Assembly (NCBI GenBank): GCA_947588655.1 | Contig: CANPYS010000006.1 | Location: forward strand, 1 to 61,016 | Direction: 5' to 3' | DNA length: 61,016 nucleotides | Source: an uncultured Alphaproteobacteria bacterium | GTDB taxonomy: Bacteria > Pseudomonadota > Alphaproteobacteria > RF32 > CAG-239 | Part shown: in pieces, positions 17,019 to 26,299 of the stretch | Position numbering within the stretch: the stretch's first letter is position 1 | Layout of the letters: each line of letters opens with the position of its first letter | Program-made: the position numbers and the translations under genes | Notes under the pieces: model-generated | The model's input: the letters and a program-made list of their open reading frames with translations, nothing else | Database searches by the model: none | Told to the model about the DNA's origin: nothing

Positions 17019-20000
17019 AGAAAAAAGGGCGTTTTTATTACGCGCGCAAAACGTTTGATTATTTCGGCGTTATTTTGCTTTTGTGCCTGCTTTATGGTCT
17101 GTGGGTTTTGTATCGGGGCCCGCTTTCCGTGCCGTTTTTAAAGCCTTATATTATGCAAGCGCTAAACTCTGAAAACACACAATATACGATGAATATCGGC
17201 GATGTTAATCTTGAGCTTGTCCGCTCCATTCAGCCCGTTAAAATTATTGCTAAAGACGTTAATTTTAGAAAAAATGACGATACTTTTGCCGTTTATACGC
17301 CTAACTTATCGCTTTCGTTTAGCGTGCGCGCGCTCTTAAACGGCGTGATTGCACCAAGTAGCATGACGGCGTATCAGCCACACGTTTCTATTTTTACGAC
17401 TTATGGCTTGGAAGAAGGCAAATCTAATGAGCTGAACAAGAAAAAATTTGAGCTTTATGTGAATTGGTTTGAGCGCTTTTTGGAGCGTTTTAACGCCGAT
17501 GAAAAAATTTATCCGGAAAGCTATGTCAATGAGATTAAAATTCAAGACGCAAGTGTGGAATTTCATGAAGTGGATTTGGCGCGCGTTTGGCATTTCAAAG
17601 ATGTCAACTTTGGGTTTGAGCGGCATTTGATGAATTTGGAATTAAGCGCGGGTGGTGTTCTTGACTTAGAGGATCGGTTGGCGTCACTGAACTTAAAAGG
17701 GCTTTACAAACCATTTCGCAACACGTTAGAAGTGCAAACATCGTTTGAAGATTTTCTTTCTTCTGATCTTTTAAATTTGAATTTTAACAAGGCTTTTCAA
17801 ACCGATATTCCTATGGACGGCAAAATAAGTCTGTTGCTAGATTTTAATGAGATTTTGGCACATCGTGACAACTTGTTTGAAGGGCTTGATGCCTCTCTTA
17901 AAGATATTTTTATTCATCTTGAAGGTGGCGCAGGCGCCATTATGTTTGATCAGCTACCTCAAAATAATTATGCTCTTGATTCTTTTGTTTTGGACGGTCA
18001 TGCTCAAAGTGGCTTAGATCATATTCAGATTCAAAACGCCACCTTTGAAACCGGCGAGCAAAAAACCGTTTTAAGCCTTGATGTTACGGGATACCAAAAG
18101 TTATTATTTGAAAACTCCATTGAAGATTTAAAAATCAAATTTACATCTGAAATTGATTCTTTTCCGATAGACGATTTATCTAAGTTTTGGCCGCGTTATT
18201 TGGCTGAACCTGCTTGGCAGTGGTGCAAAGATAATTTATCTGTCGGCGAGGCCAAAAACGGCAAATTTACGTTTGAATTTGGCTATGATTCTAAGCTTAA
18301 GGCTTTTGTTTTCCAAAAGCTTGAGGGCGAAGCCGATATTGTGGACGCCAATATATCTTATTTGGAAGATATGCCTGTTGTTAAGAAAGCATACGGCAAA
18401 GCGCGGTTTTCAAAATCAGAGATAGACATTAATGTTCATCAAGGCTTGTCAGACGGCGTTAAGCTTCAAAAAGGTCGTGTGCGCATTTATGATTTAGATC
18501 AAAATCAAAGCGCGATAGATATTCAGCTTAAAGGATCTTCTTCCATTGAAGACGCCTTGAATTTTATTAATCATCAGCCACTCGGTTTTGCTGATGAATT
18601 GGGGCTTGATACCAAAACAATTAAGGGCGATGTGGATATTGATTTGGGGCTTAATTTTGAATTGCGTCAAGACCTCAAACCCGAAGATGTTCATGTTTCG
18701 GTTAAGGCTGATTTGAAAAATGTTGCCTTTGCTCCGCAAAAGCCAACGCACAAATTTTCAGCCAAAAACTTGTCTTTAGAAGTCAATAATCAGGGCTTTT
18801 TGGTGTTTGGCGATGCTTTGTTTGATGATATTCCCGTTAATTTGAGCGTTAACGATACTTTTGCCAACCGTTCTTACAAGGCTAAAGCCAATGTTAAATT
18901 TAAGTTTAATGATGATGTCAAACAAAAGCTTGGCTTCAAAACGTCGCTTTTAAGCGCGCCGCAAATTACAGGGTATGCCGATGTTGAGGCCGACGTGACG
19001 GTTCTTAAAGATGACAGCGCCGAGGTTGATGTCACGGCTGATTTGTTGCACAGCGCGATAGATTATCGGTTTTTGGGGTTTGTTAAACCTTTGCAAACCG
19101 AAGGGCAAATTAAGACAAAGGTCAAAATTCGCAACGATAAAATATCACAAGTGCCTTATTTTGCTTTAGAAAAGCCCGATTTTAAGCTCAATGGCAAAAT
19201 TTTGTTTGAGAAATCGGGAGAAATTCAAACCATTGATATTGAAAAAATTGAAGGCCCTAAGACTTCCGCCTCGGCTCAAATTGTGCTTCGGGATAAAAAA
19301 GACGCGTCTTTACCTATACAAGTTAAGGTTCATGGTTCGGCTTATGACTTAACGCCTTTCTTTGAAGAAAAACCCTTAACGCCTGATGAAAAAGACTCTG
19401 TCTCCGAATCCGATAGCGATTTAAAAACCGCGCCAGATACTGATATTATGATTACGGTCGGTAAGCTTTGGACCAACGATAAAACCTCTATCCGCAATGT
19501 TACCGCCAACGCCTCTGTGCGCAACGGCATTGGGCTTGATGAGCTTCATGTCTTTGGTAACTTCGGCAAGGATAAATCTATTACCTTAAAGCTTGATTAC
19601 GCGCCGCGTCCTGAAGGCGAACATGTTTTTGTTTTGGATAGCAATAATGCCGGTAGCACGTTGCGTGTGTTGCGTTTATATGAAAATATGAGCGGTGGCA
19701 TTCTTAAAATTGAGGGCAAAACAGATGCCGAAAATAACTTTATTGGGCACGCGCGCATTCGTGATTTCAGTATTCACGAAACGCCTGTTTTGACAAAGAT
19801 TTTAACCTTGGCTTCTTTAAGCGGTATGGTGGATTTGCTTACTGGCGAGGGGTTGTCTTTTTCGCACTTTGACGCGCCTTTTGAATATAAGAACAAAGTT
19901 TTTTACATCAACAACGCCAATATGTTTGGCAATGTGTTGGGTTTGAGCGGTACGGGTACAATAGAGCGGCAAAATAAAAAAATTAATTTGCAGGGGATTG

Positions 20001-20200
20001 TTTCGCCGGCATACGGGCTTAATCAGATTATTGGCAGTATCCCGATTTTTGGCACAATTTTAACCGGTAAAGACGGCAAAGTTTTTGCGATTAATTATTC
20101 CGTGAGCGGCAATTTAGAGAATCCGAAAATTGAAATTAATCCGGTTGCAGGCGTTTCGCCAAACAATTTACCAAACGTGTTTCCAAAGCAAGGGCAGTAA
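17000..20200 (+). CDS. AsmA-like/YhdP-type (DUF3971) envelope protein
   Basis: 1066 residues: a basic N-terminus and one TM helix (YFGVILLLCLLYGLWVLYRG), then a very long beta-rich periplasmic region with alternating hydrophobic strands and a conserved C-terminal AsmA-type block (LRIEG-like GGILKIEGKTDAENNFIG; GLSGTGTIERQNKKINLQG). This is the architecture of YhdP/DUF3971 proteins, which form elongated grooves thought to move phospholipids between inner and outer membrane. A second, larger AsmA-family protein lies at 44104. The upstream hydrolase overlaps it by 19 nt and the next gene starts 2 nt after its stop. Confidence 0.8.
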   Translation: MAQDKIKKKGRFYYARKTFDYFGVILLLCLLYGLWVLYRGPLSVPFLKPYIMQALNSENTQYTMNIGDVNLELVRSIQPVKIIAKDVNFRKNDDTFAVYTPNLSLSFSVRALLNGVIAPSSMTAYQPHVSIFTTYGLEEGKSNELNKKKFELYVNWFERFLERFNADEKIYPESYVNEIKIQDASVEFHEVDLARVWHFKDVNFGFERHLMNLELSAGGVLDLEDRLASLNLKGLYKPFRNTLEVQTSFEDFLSSDLLNLNFNKAFQTDIPMDGKISLLLDFNEILAHRDNLFEGLDASLKDIFIHLEGGAGAIMFDQLPQNNYALDSFVLDGHAQSGLDHIQIQNATFETGEQKTVLSLDVTGYQKLLFENSIEDLKIKFTSEIDSFPIDDLSKFWPRYLAEPAWQWCKDNLSVGEAKNGKFTFEFGYDSKLKAFVFQKLEGEADIVDANISYLEDMPVVKKAYGKARFSKSEIDINVHQGLSDGVKLQKGRVRIYDLDQNQSAIDIQLKGSSSIEDALNFINHQPLGFADELGLDTKTIKGDVDIDLGLNFELRQDLKPEDVHVSVKADLKNVAFAPQKPTHKFSAKNLSLEVNNQGFLVFGDALFDDIPVNLSVNDTFANRSYKAKANVKFKFNDDVKQKLGFKTSLLSAPQITGYADVEADVTVLKDDSAEVDVTADLLHSAIDYRFLGFVKPLQTEGQIKTKVKIRNDKISQVPYFALEKPDFKLNGKILFEKSGEIQTIDIEKIEGPKTSASAQIVLRDKKDASLPIQVKVHGSAYDLTPFFEEKPLTPDEKDSVSESDSDLKTAPDTDIMITVGKLWTNDKTSIRNVTANASVRNGIGLDELHVFGNFGKDKSITLKLDYAPRPEGEHVFVLDSNNAGSTLRVLRLYENMSGGILKIEGKTDAENNFIGHARIRDFSIHETPVLTKILTLASLSGMVDLLTGEGLSFSHFDAPFEYKNKVFYINNANMFGNVLGLSGTGTIERQNKKINLQGIVSPAYGLNQIIGSIPIFGTILTGKDGKVFAINYSVSGNLENPKIEINPVAGVSPNNLPNVFPKQGQ

Positions 20201-20201
20201 A

Positions 20202-20696
20202 ATGAGCGTCAAATTCAAAATCGGGGTTGATTATCATGGTGTGATTACCGCTAACCCCTCGTTTTTTAAAGATTTTAACCGCTTGGCTTTGGAACACGGC
20301 GGTGGTATTTTTGTTTTGACTGGTGGTAAAAAGCAAGATGTTGTACGTTTTTTGAAAGCGCATCAAATTTTGTATTCTGATGTGTGGTCTATATTAGATT
20401 TTTATGATGTTCAACATTTAGTTACTTATTTTGATGACGGCTCTTTTAAGGTTGATGACAATCTGTGGAACACCGCCAAAGCGGCTTATTGCCTTGAAAA
20501 CAAGATAGATTTTCATATTGATGATTCGCCTTTATATGCTAAGGCTTTTCAAACGCCTTTTTGCCTTTATGATATTGGCGCTAAAATATGCCAAGTGCAA
20601 GATTCCAACGGTTTAAAAATAGACTTTAAACAAGCCCCAGAGAAGGTTTTAGGCGATATTTTGGAACATATCGGACTTCAAAAACCAAAATTTTAA
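20202..20696 (+). CDS. Small HAD-like protein, function unknown
   Basis: I start at ATG 20202, two nt after the AsmA-like gene's stop, giving 164 residues; the track start lies inside the previous gene. IGVDYHGVIT resembles HAD motif I (DxxG with the second Asp replaced by His), FVLTGGKK could be motif II (Thr), and HIDDSPLYA resembles motif IV. The replacement of the second motif-I Asp by His makes ordinary phosphatase chemistry doubtful. The family assignment is tentative and no substrate can be named. Last gene of the mrcA-prfB operon. Confidence 0.6.
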   Translation: MSVKFKIGVDYHGVITANPSFFKDFNRLALEHGGGIFVLTGGKKQDVVRFLKAHQILYSDVWSILDFYDVQHLVTYFDDGSFKVDDNLWNTAKAAYCLENKIDFHIDDSPLYAKAFQTPFCLYDIGAKICQVQDSNGLKIDFKQAPEKVLGDILEHIGLQKPKF

Positions 20697-20769
20697 GCAT
20701 TTCCCTTCATTTGATTTTTGATTTGAAATTAACTTGCCCTCAAACTTAGAGCCATAAAAAACACCAAAA

Positions 20770-20803
20770 GTAATTGGTGTTTGGAAGGCGAGATAACATT
20801 CCC
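20770..20803. repeat. Intergenic repeat shared with 28504-28536
   Basis: TAATTGGTGTTT followed by GAAGGCG and GATAACATTCC occurs here and, with few differences, at 28504-28536. Both copies sit upstream of IR-flanked promoters, showing that these two accessory intergenic regions share ancestry. Confidence 0.65.
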
Positions 20804-20808
20804 CACAA

Positions 20809-20888
20809 CGTCACTCTGACGACCGTAGGGAGGAAGAGTCCAGGACACCCCTCTCATCGTCACTCTGAGCGTCAGCGAAGAGTTTAGG
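20809..20888. repeat. Two palindromic intergenic repeats
   Basis: Units at 20809-20843 (CACTCTGACGACC...GAGTCC) and 20857-20888 (CACTCTGAGCGTCAGCGAAG), the second being the reverse complement of the CTGACGCTCAG-core unit at 882-914. The rest of 20697-21157 holds the IR-flanked promoter of the next gene and no ORF. Confidence 0.8.
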
Positions 20889-20990
20889 ACAATAATTTAG
20901 CTAATTATCCCCAAAAAAAGTTTTTATACACTTCGCAATTTTCATAAATTAAAAAGCATCAAATGCCTTGAGACAGTTGACTTTTCGGGG

Positions 20991-21114
20991 TTTAAAAAAC
21001 ATTGAAAAAAAACGAACGTTAAATTTCAATGTTTTTAAATAAAGGATATTGACATTTTTAGAGCTTTCAGATAGATTGATTTCAGACGTTCGTTTTTTGA
21101 CAATGTTTTTTAAA
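20991..21114. repeat. Putative invertible promoter, copy 3 (29-bp inverted repeats)
   Basis: An inverted repeat, left arm 20991-21019 (tttaaaaaacattg...aacgt) and right arm 21086-21114, matches at 27 of 29 positions and brackets 65 bp. The bracketed DNA contains a complete sigma70 promoter aimed at the barrel gene. The inner ends (ACGAACGTTAAA / ACGTTCGTTTTT) resemble those of copies 1 and 2 (ACGTACGTTAAA), suggesting one recombinase family. Only one orientation is seen here, so invertibility is inferred. Confidence 0.6.
21049..21077 (+). promoter_or_regulatory. Promoter of the Omp25-like gene inside the inverted repeats
   Basis: TTGACA (21049-21054), 17-nt spacer, TAGATT (21072-21077). It lies wholly between the two 29-bp arms; the transcript would start at the right arm and run about 70 nt to the ATG. 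Confidence 0.75.
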
Positions 21115-21157
21115 AAAAGAACGCTCTAAATGTTCTAACTTTATAAAGGAAACTGAT

Positions 21158-21886
21158 ATGAACAAAACATTATTGTTAGCAAGCGTCGCAACAGCTCTGT
21201 TCGCTATTAGCGCCAACGCAACAGATTTTAACCCTTATGTTTCAGCCAAAGCCGCTTATGGCTTTATGAGAAACAGTGTCAACTTGGGTATGCACTATGA
21301 TAGTGCTAAAGATCGTGATTACAACTACGAAAAAACACACAAAGATAACGTTTGGGGCTTACGTTTGGCCGCTGGTGCGTCAACACCTGTCACACACGGT
21401 AAATTGAGAGCTGAACTGGAATTTGGTTGGAATGACAAAGGTAAAGATTCCAAAGGTGAGTTTGTGTCAACACACGACAACAAGCCTTTACCTTACGACC
21501 TTGATAGCAAGGTAACTGTTTTTTCTAGCATGATTAATGTTTATTATGACATTGATACAGGCACGAAGTTCACACCGTATGTTGGTGCCGGTTTAGGTAT
21601 GGCTCATTTGAAGAACAAGGCGACAGTTTCAGCTTCTTTAGGTGGTCCTCTTTCTTTAAATGATACAGAGGAAGAAAATCATTTGGCATGGAACATTGGC
21701 TTTGGTATGAACTATGCTTTAACCGACAATCTTTCACTTGATTTAGGTTACAGATATAGTGATTATGGTCGTATCAAGAAAGCAATAAGTTATACCTTTG
21801 CTACTCCAAGAGGCACAATGTTTGCCGCGGCTAAAGTTAAAGTGACTGCGCACGAGGCTTTGCTTGGTGTTCGTTACGCTTTCTAA
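21158..21886 (+). CDS. Outer-membrane beta-barrel protein (Omp25/porin-family type)
   Basis: 242 residues with a clean signal peptide (MNKTLLLASVATALFAISANA) and a series of amphipathic strands typical of 8-stranded barrels: DTGTKFTPYVGAGLGMAHLK and MNYALTDNLSLDLGYRYSDY are signature strings of the PF13505 family, and the chain ends in YAF with a C-terminal Phe recognised by BAM. It is a paralogue of the protein encoded at 27495 (shared MxKTLLLAxVAT, DINTDTKFTPYIGAG-like block). Its promoter is flanked by 29-bp inverted repeats, so on/off switching of this surface protein is plausible. Confidence 0.88.
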   Translation: MNKTLLLASVATALFAISANATDFNPYVSAKAAYGFMRNSVNLGMHYDSAKDRDYNYEKTHKDNVWGLRLAAGASTPVTHGKLRAELEFGWNDKGKDSKGEFVSTHDNKPLPYDLDSKVTVFSSMINVYYDIDTGTKFTPYVGAGLGMAHLKNKATVSASLGGPLSLNDTEEENHLAWNIGFGMNYALTDNLSLDLGYRYSDYGRIKKAISYTFATPRGTMFAAAKVKVTAHEALLGVRYAF

Positions 21887-21924
21887 GCCTAATTAATTAT
21901 TAATAAAAGTTTTTTTCATGGAGA

Positions 21925-21955
21925 GGGTGCATAAGTAATTATGCACCCTTTTTTG
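21925..21955 (+). terminator. Terminator of the Omp25-like gene
   Basis: GGGTGCATAA-GTAA-TTATGCACCC, a perfect 10-bp stem followed by six T. Confidence 0.9.
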
Positions 21956-21983
21956 TATCCGTCAAATTGAACGATGCATAAAA

Positions 21984-22047
21984 AAGCCCCGCGTCAAACG
22001 CGGGGTTCTTGCTACAAAAAGCCCCGAAGTTTTTAACTTCGGGGCTT
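21984..22047 (-). terminator. Two tandem terminators on the minus strand
   Basis: Hairpins CCCCGCGT/ACGCGGGG (21987-22005) and AAAGCCCCGAAGTT/AACTTCGGGGCTTT (22018-22047), each followed by T on the minus strand, end the 22052-26109 transcription unit. Confidence 0.85.
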
Positions 22048-22051
22048 TAGA

Positions 22052-24247
22052 TTACTTGCGATCTTTAACCGCTAGGGCTTCAGGCGCTTTTGGCTTTGCT
22101 GTGATGATTTTTTCCGTCACAGGCTTTGCCACAACGGCTTTCTCCCACGGACTTCTCTTTTCATAGAGTTTTTCGCAGATTGAAAGCCCAACACTTCTTA
22201 AAGCCGTTTCTGTCGGCAAGAACAAATCTTTGCCGCCCTCGGTCTTTTCGCCAGTGTGCGCAATACCGTAAATTGTGCCGTGTTCATCAATCAGCACGCC
22301 ACCAATGGTCATATTCTGAACATCGGTGTCAAGCATAATTTCAGAACCTTTGTCTTCCGAATAACGGAAACCGGTCACTTTGCCGTTGGTGCTGATATAA
22401 TTTTCACCGTCTTGGAAGTTGTTCACATCAAGCATACCCAAAACCATCAAGTTACCTTGACCAACTTGTGGCAAATCCAAGTTCAACGACAACGGCATAT
22501 ATTCGGTTGGCGTATCAAGCTTAACCAGCGCCACATTCTTGCCTGTGTTTACACGCACAACGCGACCTGTAAAGGTTTTGCCGTTGATGGTACGCAGTGA
22601 AATCACATCGCTTTCGCCACCGACCAAGTTAGCTGAGGTCAAGACAAAAGTTTCGCTAATAATCAGCCCTGCGCCTTTTTTGCCTTGCGCACCGTTGATT
22701 TCAACCACTGAGGCACGCAATTTATAAAGATTTTCAGGCGTTAAGGTTTCATAAGGCGGACGATCAATAATGCACATGGCGTCAATAATCTGCGTTTCAG
22801 CATAGACATCATCCACCACAACGCATTGTTGTTGAACAGGTTTGCATTGCTCAAAATCAGGCTTATAGTGGCATTTAACCGGATCAAGCGCGACTTCTTC
22901 ATCAATCAAAGCCTGACGCGCGGCTGTTAATTCTGCCGCTGTTAAACGCACCGCCAACTGGTCTTCAAAGCCAGGCATTGCACGCAAAGTGCTGATAGCA
23001 TCGGCAAAGGCATCTTCAACAAGCTTAATTTCGCCGTTTTCAGTGGCTTCGTTCAAATCAGAATAACCATTCGTGTCGCCTTCCCATAAAACTGTGTCTT
23101 TGGTCAGGTTTGTTAAGCGCCAATGCACCAACATATCGGCAGAACCCGAACGAACATTGCCACTTTTAGCCTCGTCCCAATTGTACGCATCGCAAACATC
23201 TAAATTCAGGCTCTTGATTTCAGCCGTTAAGATATATTCCGGCAAAGGTGTCGGCGTTGTTTGGAGGCACAAGTCATCAGGAACATTGATAATTTTGTAA
23301 CAATCGCTCGTGGCTTTTTCAAAAACTTTTATAAAGTTCATATCTTTTTCCATAAGGCGACCCTTGTTTAAAACCGCATCATGCTCATAGCGGCGGCATC
23401 CAAAAATCCGGAAACGATAATTGCCGACTTTGGTTTGCTCTTTTGTCTCGGACAAGTTAAAATCAACATGCGCGAGCTGAATAGGCGCTAAATCGCAACA
23501 ATTTGTTTCAGGTAAAGGTAAAGGCGCGGCCAAAGGCAAAGGTTCAGGCATGTCGCAACTGCAACCGCCGGCATTTAAGACTGTTCCGGCACACGGACAA
23601 GAATCTGCTACCAAAACAGGCTCTCTGTTGCAATTTTCGCAAGGTTCATCGCTCACCAACGGACCACTCCTGTTGCACGAATCGCACGATTCGCTTTCCA
23701 AAAGTGTCCCTGAACGGTTACAACTGACGCAATCGCCTCCAGGGAAAAGGCTACCGTCTTTATCAACATAGGATTCATAATAAACAACTTCTTCAACCGG
23801 CTCTTGAACAAAAACAGGGCTATACGCCATAGGCAACGGCTGTGCCAAAGGCTCAGACTGTTGTGGCGGCAAAGGCGCTGGCGTTTGTTCTAAGATTGGC
23901 TCTGGCTGAGGCGGCAAAACGGGGATTATATTTTGCGCCTGCATGGGCGTTCTATTAGAAACAACGCAACTGCCTTGCTTGCCCATAACGGGTGTTCGCG
24001 AGCAACGCATTTTAGGCTGTTGCAAGGTTTGAGGCATATCTTTGTGCCTATTGACCGTTATTTTCTGCACTTTTAGATCTTCAATTTGGCGCAAAGGCAC
24101 ATCATTGCGGCGACGATTCATTAAATCGCGCACAGCGAAGTTCCTTTCAACGTCAGGCTTATTCGGTACACTCCACGCCGCGCTTGAAAACGCAAACATA
24201 GCGACCATAAAACAAAGTATCAATTTATAAGGTTTGTTGTTTATCAT
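22052..24247 (-). CDS. Exported protein with Cys-rich linker and degenerate trypsin-like (HtrA-fold) domain
   Basis: 731 residues: signal peptide ending near AAWS; a Pro/Gln-rich stretch; a Cys-rich section with CNRSG-type repeats (about 175-240); a beta-rich domain containing LVHWRLTNLTKDTVLWEGDT; and a C-terminal chymotrypsin-fold domain (about 505-690). In that domain LTSANLVGG replaces TxxHVV (His to Asn), NVALVKLD replaces DxAxL (Asp to Asn) and MTIGGVLID replaces GNSGGPL (Ser lost). All three catalytic positions are gone, so it is very probably a non-catalytic binding domain. The role is unknown; it is the last gene of a minus-strand unit downstream of comM. Confidence 0.75.
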   Translation of the reverse strand: MINNKPYKLILCFMVAMFAFSSAAWSVPNKPDVERNFAVRDLMNRRRNDVPLRQIEDLKVQKITVNRHKDMPQTLQQPKMRCSRTPVMGKQGSCVVSNRTPMQAQNIIPVLPPQPEPILEQTPAPLPPQQSEPLAQPLPMAYSPVFVQEPVEEVVYYESYVDKDGSLFPGGDCVSCNRSGTLLESESCDSCNRSGPLVSDEPCENCNREPVLVADSCPCAGTVLNAGGCSCDMPEPLPLAAPLPLPETNCCDLAPIQLAHVDFNLSETKEQTKVGNYRFRIFGCRRYEHDAVLNKGRLMEKDMNFIKVFEKATSDCYKIINVPDDLCLQTTPTPLPEYILTAEIKSLNLDVCDAYNWDEAKSGNVRSGSADMLVHWRLTNLTKDTVLWEGDTNGYSDLNEATENGEIKLVEDAFADAISTLRAMPGFEDQLAVRLTAAELTAARQALIDEEVALDPVKCHYKPDFEQCKPVQQQCVVVDDVYAETQIIDAMCIIDRPPYETLTPENLYKLRASVVEINGAQGKKGAGLIISETFVLTSANLVGGESDVISLRTINGKTFTGRVVRVNTGKNVALVKLDTPTEYMPLSLNLDLPQVGQGNLMVLGMLDVNNFQDGENYISTNGKVTGFRYSEDKGSEIMLDTDVQNMTIGGVLIDEHGTIYGIAHTGEKTEGGKDLFLPTETALRSVGLSICEKLYEKRSPWEKAVVAKPVTEKIITAKPKAPEALAVKDRK

Positions 24248-24262
24248 TCAAATTCCCCTTTT

Positions 24263-25780
24263 TTAAGCTGCCGGCTTTATACGGCGATAGTTGAGCGCTT
24301 CGGCAATATGTATTTTAAGCACTTTTGATTCATTTTGCAAGTCCGCAATTGTTCTTGCTAACCGTAAAGTACGATGATATCCTCTTGCCGAAAGCTTAAA
24401 TTTCTCTGCTGATTTTATTAACATATTTTTTGCATCGTTGTCAAGCATTACTGCATTTTCTAATAAATTTGGCTTGATTTGGGCGTTTGTGGACAATTCC
24501 GGAAAGCCAAGGCGTTCAAAGCGCTCTTTTTGGATTTTCCTTGCCGCCACCACGCGTTTAAGCACGGTTGCGGAGCTTTCGCCCTTTTCTTTTTCAAAAA
24601 TATCCCATGGATTAACCGGCGGCACATATACATGAATGTCTATTCTATCCAAAAGCGGTCCGGAAAGCTTGGATTGATATTCTGCCGCGCATCTTGGCGC
24701 TTTGGGGCATTCCATAGACGGAATGCCTAAATTGCCACAACGGCAAGGGTTCATCGCCGCAATCAGTTGAAAACGCGCCGGATAGGTGTGATGATATTCC
24801 GCGCGTGAAATGGTTATACAACCGTTTTCAAGCGGTTGACGCAAAGCCTCAAGCGTGCTTCGGTTAAATTCGGGCAGTTCGTCTAAAAACAAAACGCCGT
24901 TATGCGCCAACGAAATTTCGCCAGGCATCGCCTTTTTGCCGCCACCAACCAACGAAGGCGTTGAGGCATTGTGATGCGGATTGCGATACGGGCGACTCAA
25001 ACTTACCGCGCCATCTTTAAGCATGCCTGAAATGGAGTGAATAATGCTTGTTTCAAGCGCCTCTTCGGGCGTTAAAGGCGGTAAAATAGAAATCAGCCGT
25101 TGCGCCAACATAGATTTGCCTGCGCCAGGTGGTCCTATCATCAGCATATTATGCCCGCCGGCCGCCGCAATCTCAAGCGCGCGTTTGGCGGCTTCCTGAC
25201 CTTTCACATCAGCTAAATCCAAACCTGTTTCAGGACTTTTGACTTGTTTTGCTGTTGGAAAGGGCAGCGTTTGCACGCCTTTTAAGTGATTGATGAGCGA
25301 TAACAAATCAGGCGCGGCAATCACGCTTTTCAAACCGCCCCAAACAGCCTCGCCACCTTGCGATTTGGCGCATATTAACCCCTTTTGAAGCCGATTAGCA
25401 TGAATAGACGCCGGCAAAACGCCATTGACCGGCAAAATGGAGGCATCAAGACCAAGCTCGCCCATAACGACATAATCCGAAAGTTCTTCTTGCGGCAAAA
25501 TGCCCATCGCGCACAAAAGCGCCAAAGCAATCGGCAAATCAAAGTGCGAGCCTTCTTTTAATAAATCAGCCGGCGCTAAATTAATGATAATGCGTTTTGC
25601 CGGCACATTAATGTTAATAGCAGATAACGCCGCGCGAACACGCTCTTTGCTTTCGGCAATTGTTTTATCAGGCAGACCAACAATCGTAAAAGCCGGCATG
25701 CCCGAGGTGACTTGTACCTGTAAATCAATATCTACAACGTCTAAACCTTGAAAAGCAACTGTGTTTATCCGCGCTTGCAT
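24263..25780 (-). CDS. comM: ComM/YifB-family Mg-chelatase-like AAA+ ATPase
   Basis: The track starts at GTG 25789; I prefer ATG at 25780 (MQARINTVAFQG), 2 nt after the upstream lipoprotein's stop, giving 505 residues. An N-terminal ChlI-like domain (LPDKTIAESKERVRAAL), an AAA+ core with Walker A GPPGAGKSMLAQR, Walker B LFLDELPEF and sensor regions, and the C-terminal Mg_chelatase_C domain (LSARGYHRTLRLARTIADL). ComM is a hexameric DNA-branch-migration helicase that widens heteroduplex during natural transformation. No other competence genes are in the window. Confidence 0.92.
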   Translation of the reverse strand: MQARINTVAFQGLDVVDIDLQVQVTSGMPAFTIVGLPDKTIAESKERVRAALSAININVPAKRIIINLAPADLLKEGSHFDLPIALALLCAMGILPQEELSDYVVMGELGLDASILPVNGVLPASIHANRLQKGLICAKSQGGEAVWGGLKSVIAAPDLLSLINHLKGVQTLPFPTAKQVKSPETGLDLADVKGQEAAKRALEIAAAGGHNMLMIGPPGAGKSMLAQRLISILPPLTPEEALETSIIHSISGMLKDGAVSLSRPYRNPHHNASTPSLVGGGKKAMPGEISLAHNGVLFLDELPEFNRSTLEALRQPLENGCITISRAEYHHTYPARFQLIAAMNPCRCGNLGIPSMECPKAPRCAAEYQSKLSGPLLDRIDIHVYVPPVNPWDIFEKEKGESSATVLKRVVAARKIQKERFERLGFPELSTNAQIKPNLLENAVMLDNDAKNMLIKSAEKFKLSARGYHRTLRLARTIADLQNESKVLKIHIAEALNYRRIKPAA

Positions 25781-25782
25781 TT

Positions 25783-26109
25783 TTACCACCTTGGAACGCG
25801 CTCATCTTTGCGCCAACGCCTTGTGGGATAAGTGTCGGCTTTCAAAAAATCTTTATCTGCGGGAAGTTTTGGAATGTCTGTTAAGCGAACATAACCTTGT
25901 TGTTCATAGTGTTTGGCGCATTCTTCAGCGCTTGTTTCGTTTGTGGCATTGCAATAAACCAACACACGAGATTTGAGGTTTTGAAGCACAATCGTATCGC
26001 GCTCGGGCGGTAAAACAAAGACCAAAGTTTCTTTGGGTTCTGGCTTTTGAGCGCACGCTACCAAAAAGCACAAGCCTAAAAGTCCGCTGATTTTTTGGAT
26101 TTGAAGCAT
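25783..26109 (-). CDS. Small lipoprotein, unknown
   Basis: 108 residues. Signal sequence with lipobox LVAC at residues 17-20, so lipidation at the Cys is expected. The mature part includes two Cys (VYCNAT, EECAKHY) that could form a disulfide and ends in a basic, Trp-rich tail. I do not recognise the family. It is immediately upstream of comM in the same unit. Confidence 0.7.
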   Translation of the reverse strand: MLQIQKISGLLGLCFLVACAQKPEPKETLVFVLPPERDTIVLQNLKSRVLVYCNATNETSAEECAKHYEQQGYVRLTDIPKLPADKDFLKADTYPTRRWRKDERVPRW

Positions 26110-26180
26110 TTTTCTTCCCCTTTACAATGTTGCTACGCATAATATAATAAAATTATTAAAATAATCTTTATAAAAAATGC

Positions 26181-26208
26181 TTGCATTTAGAAAGTTTTTG
26201 TGTATAGT
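26181..26208 (+). promoter_or_regulatory. Promoter of rpsF-rpsR-rplI
   Basis: TTGCAT, 16-nt spacer, TATAGT, about 90 nt upstream of rpsF. Confidence 0.75.
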
Positions 26209-26217
26209 GGCATCGTT

Positions 26218-26290
26218 CCTTGCCGCGTTTTAAGGCGCGGCTATACATTAACCAAGGCGTTTAACGCCTATTTGTTGAGAATCCATAAGG
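26218..26290 (+). promoter_or_regulatory. Putative S6:S18 autoregulatory leader
   Basis: The leader folds into GCCGCG/CGCGGC (26222-26241) and GGCGT/ACGCC (26256-26268) hairpins before the AAGGAG site. Bacterial rpsF leaders often carry an rRNA-mimicking site bound by the S6:S18 complex. The position and hairpins fit; the exact consensus could not be checked. Confidence 0.5.
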
Positions 26291-26299
26291 AGTTTTTAT

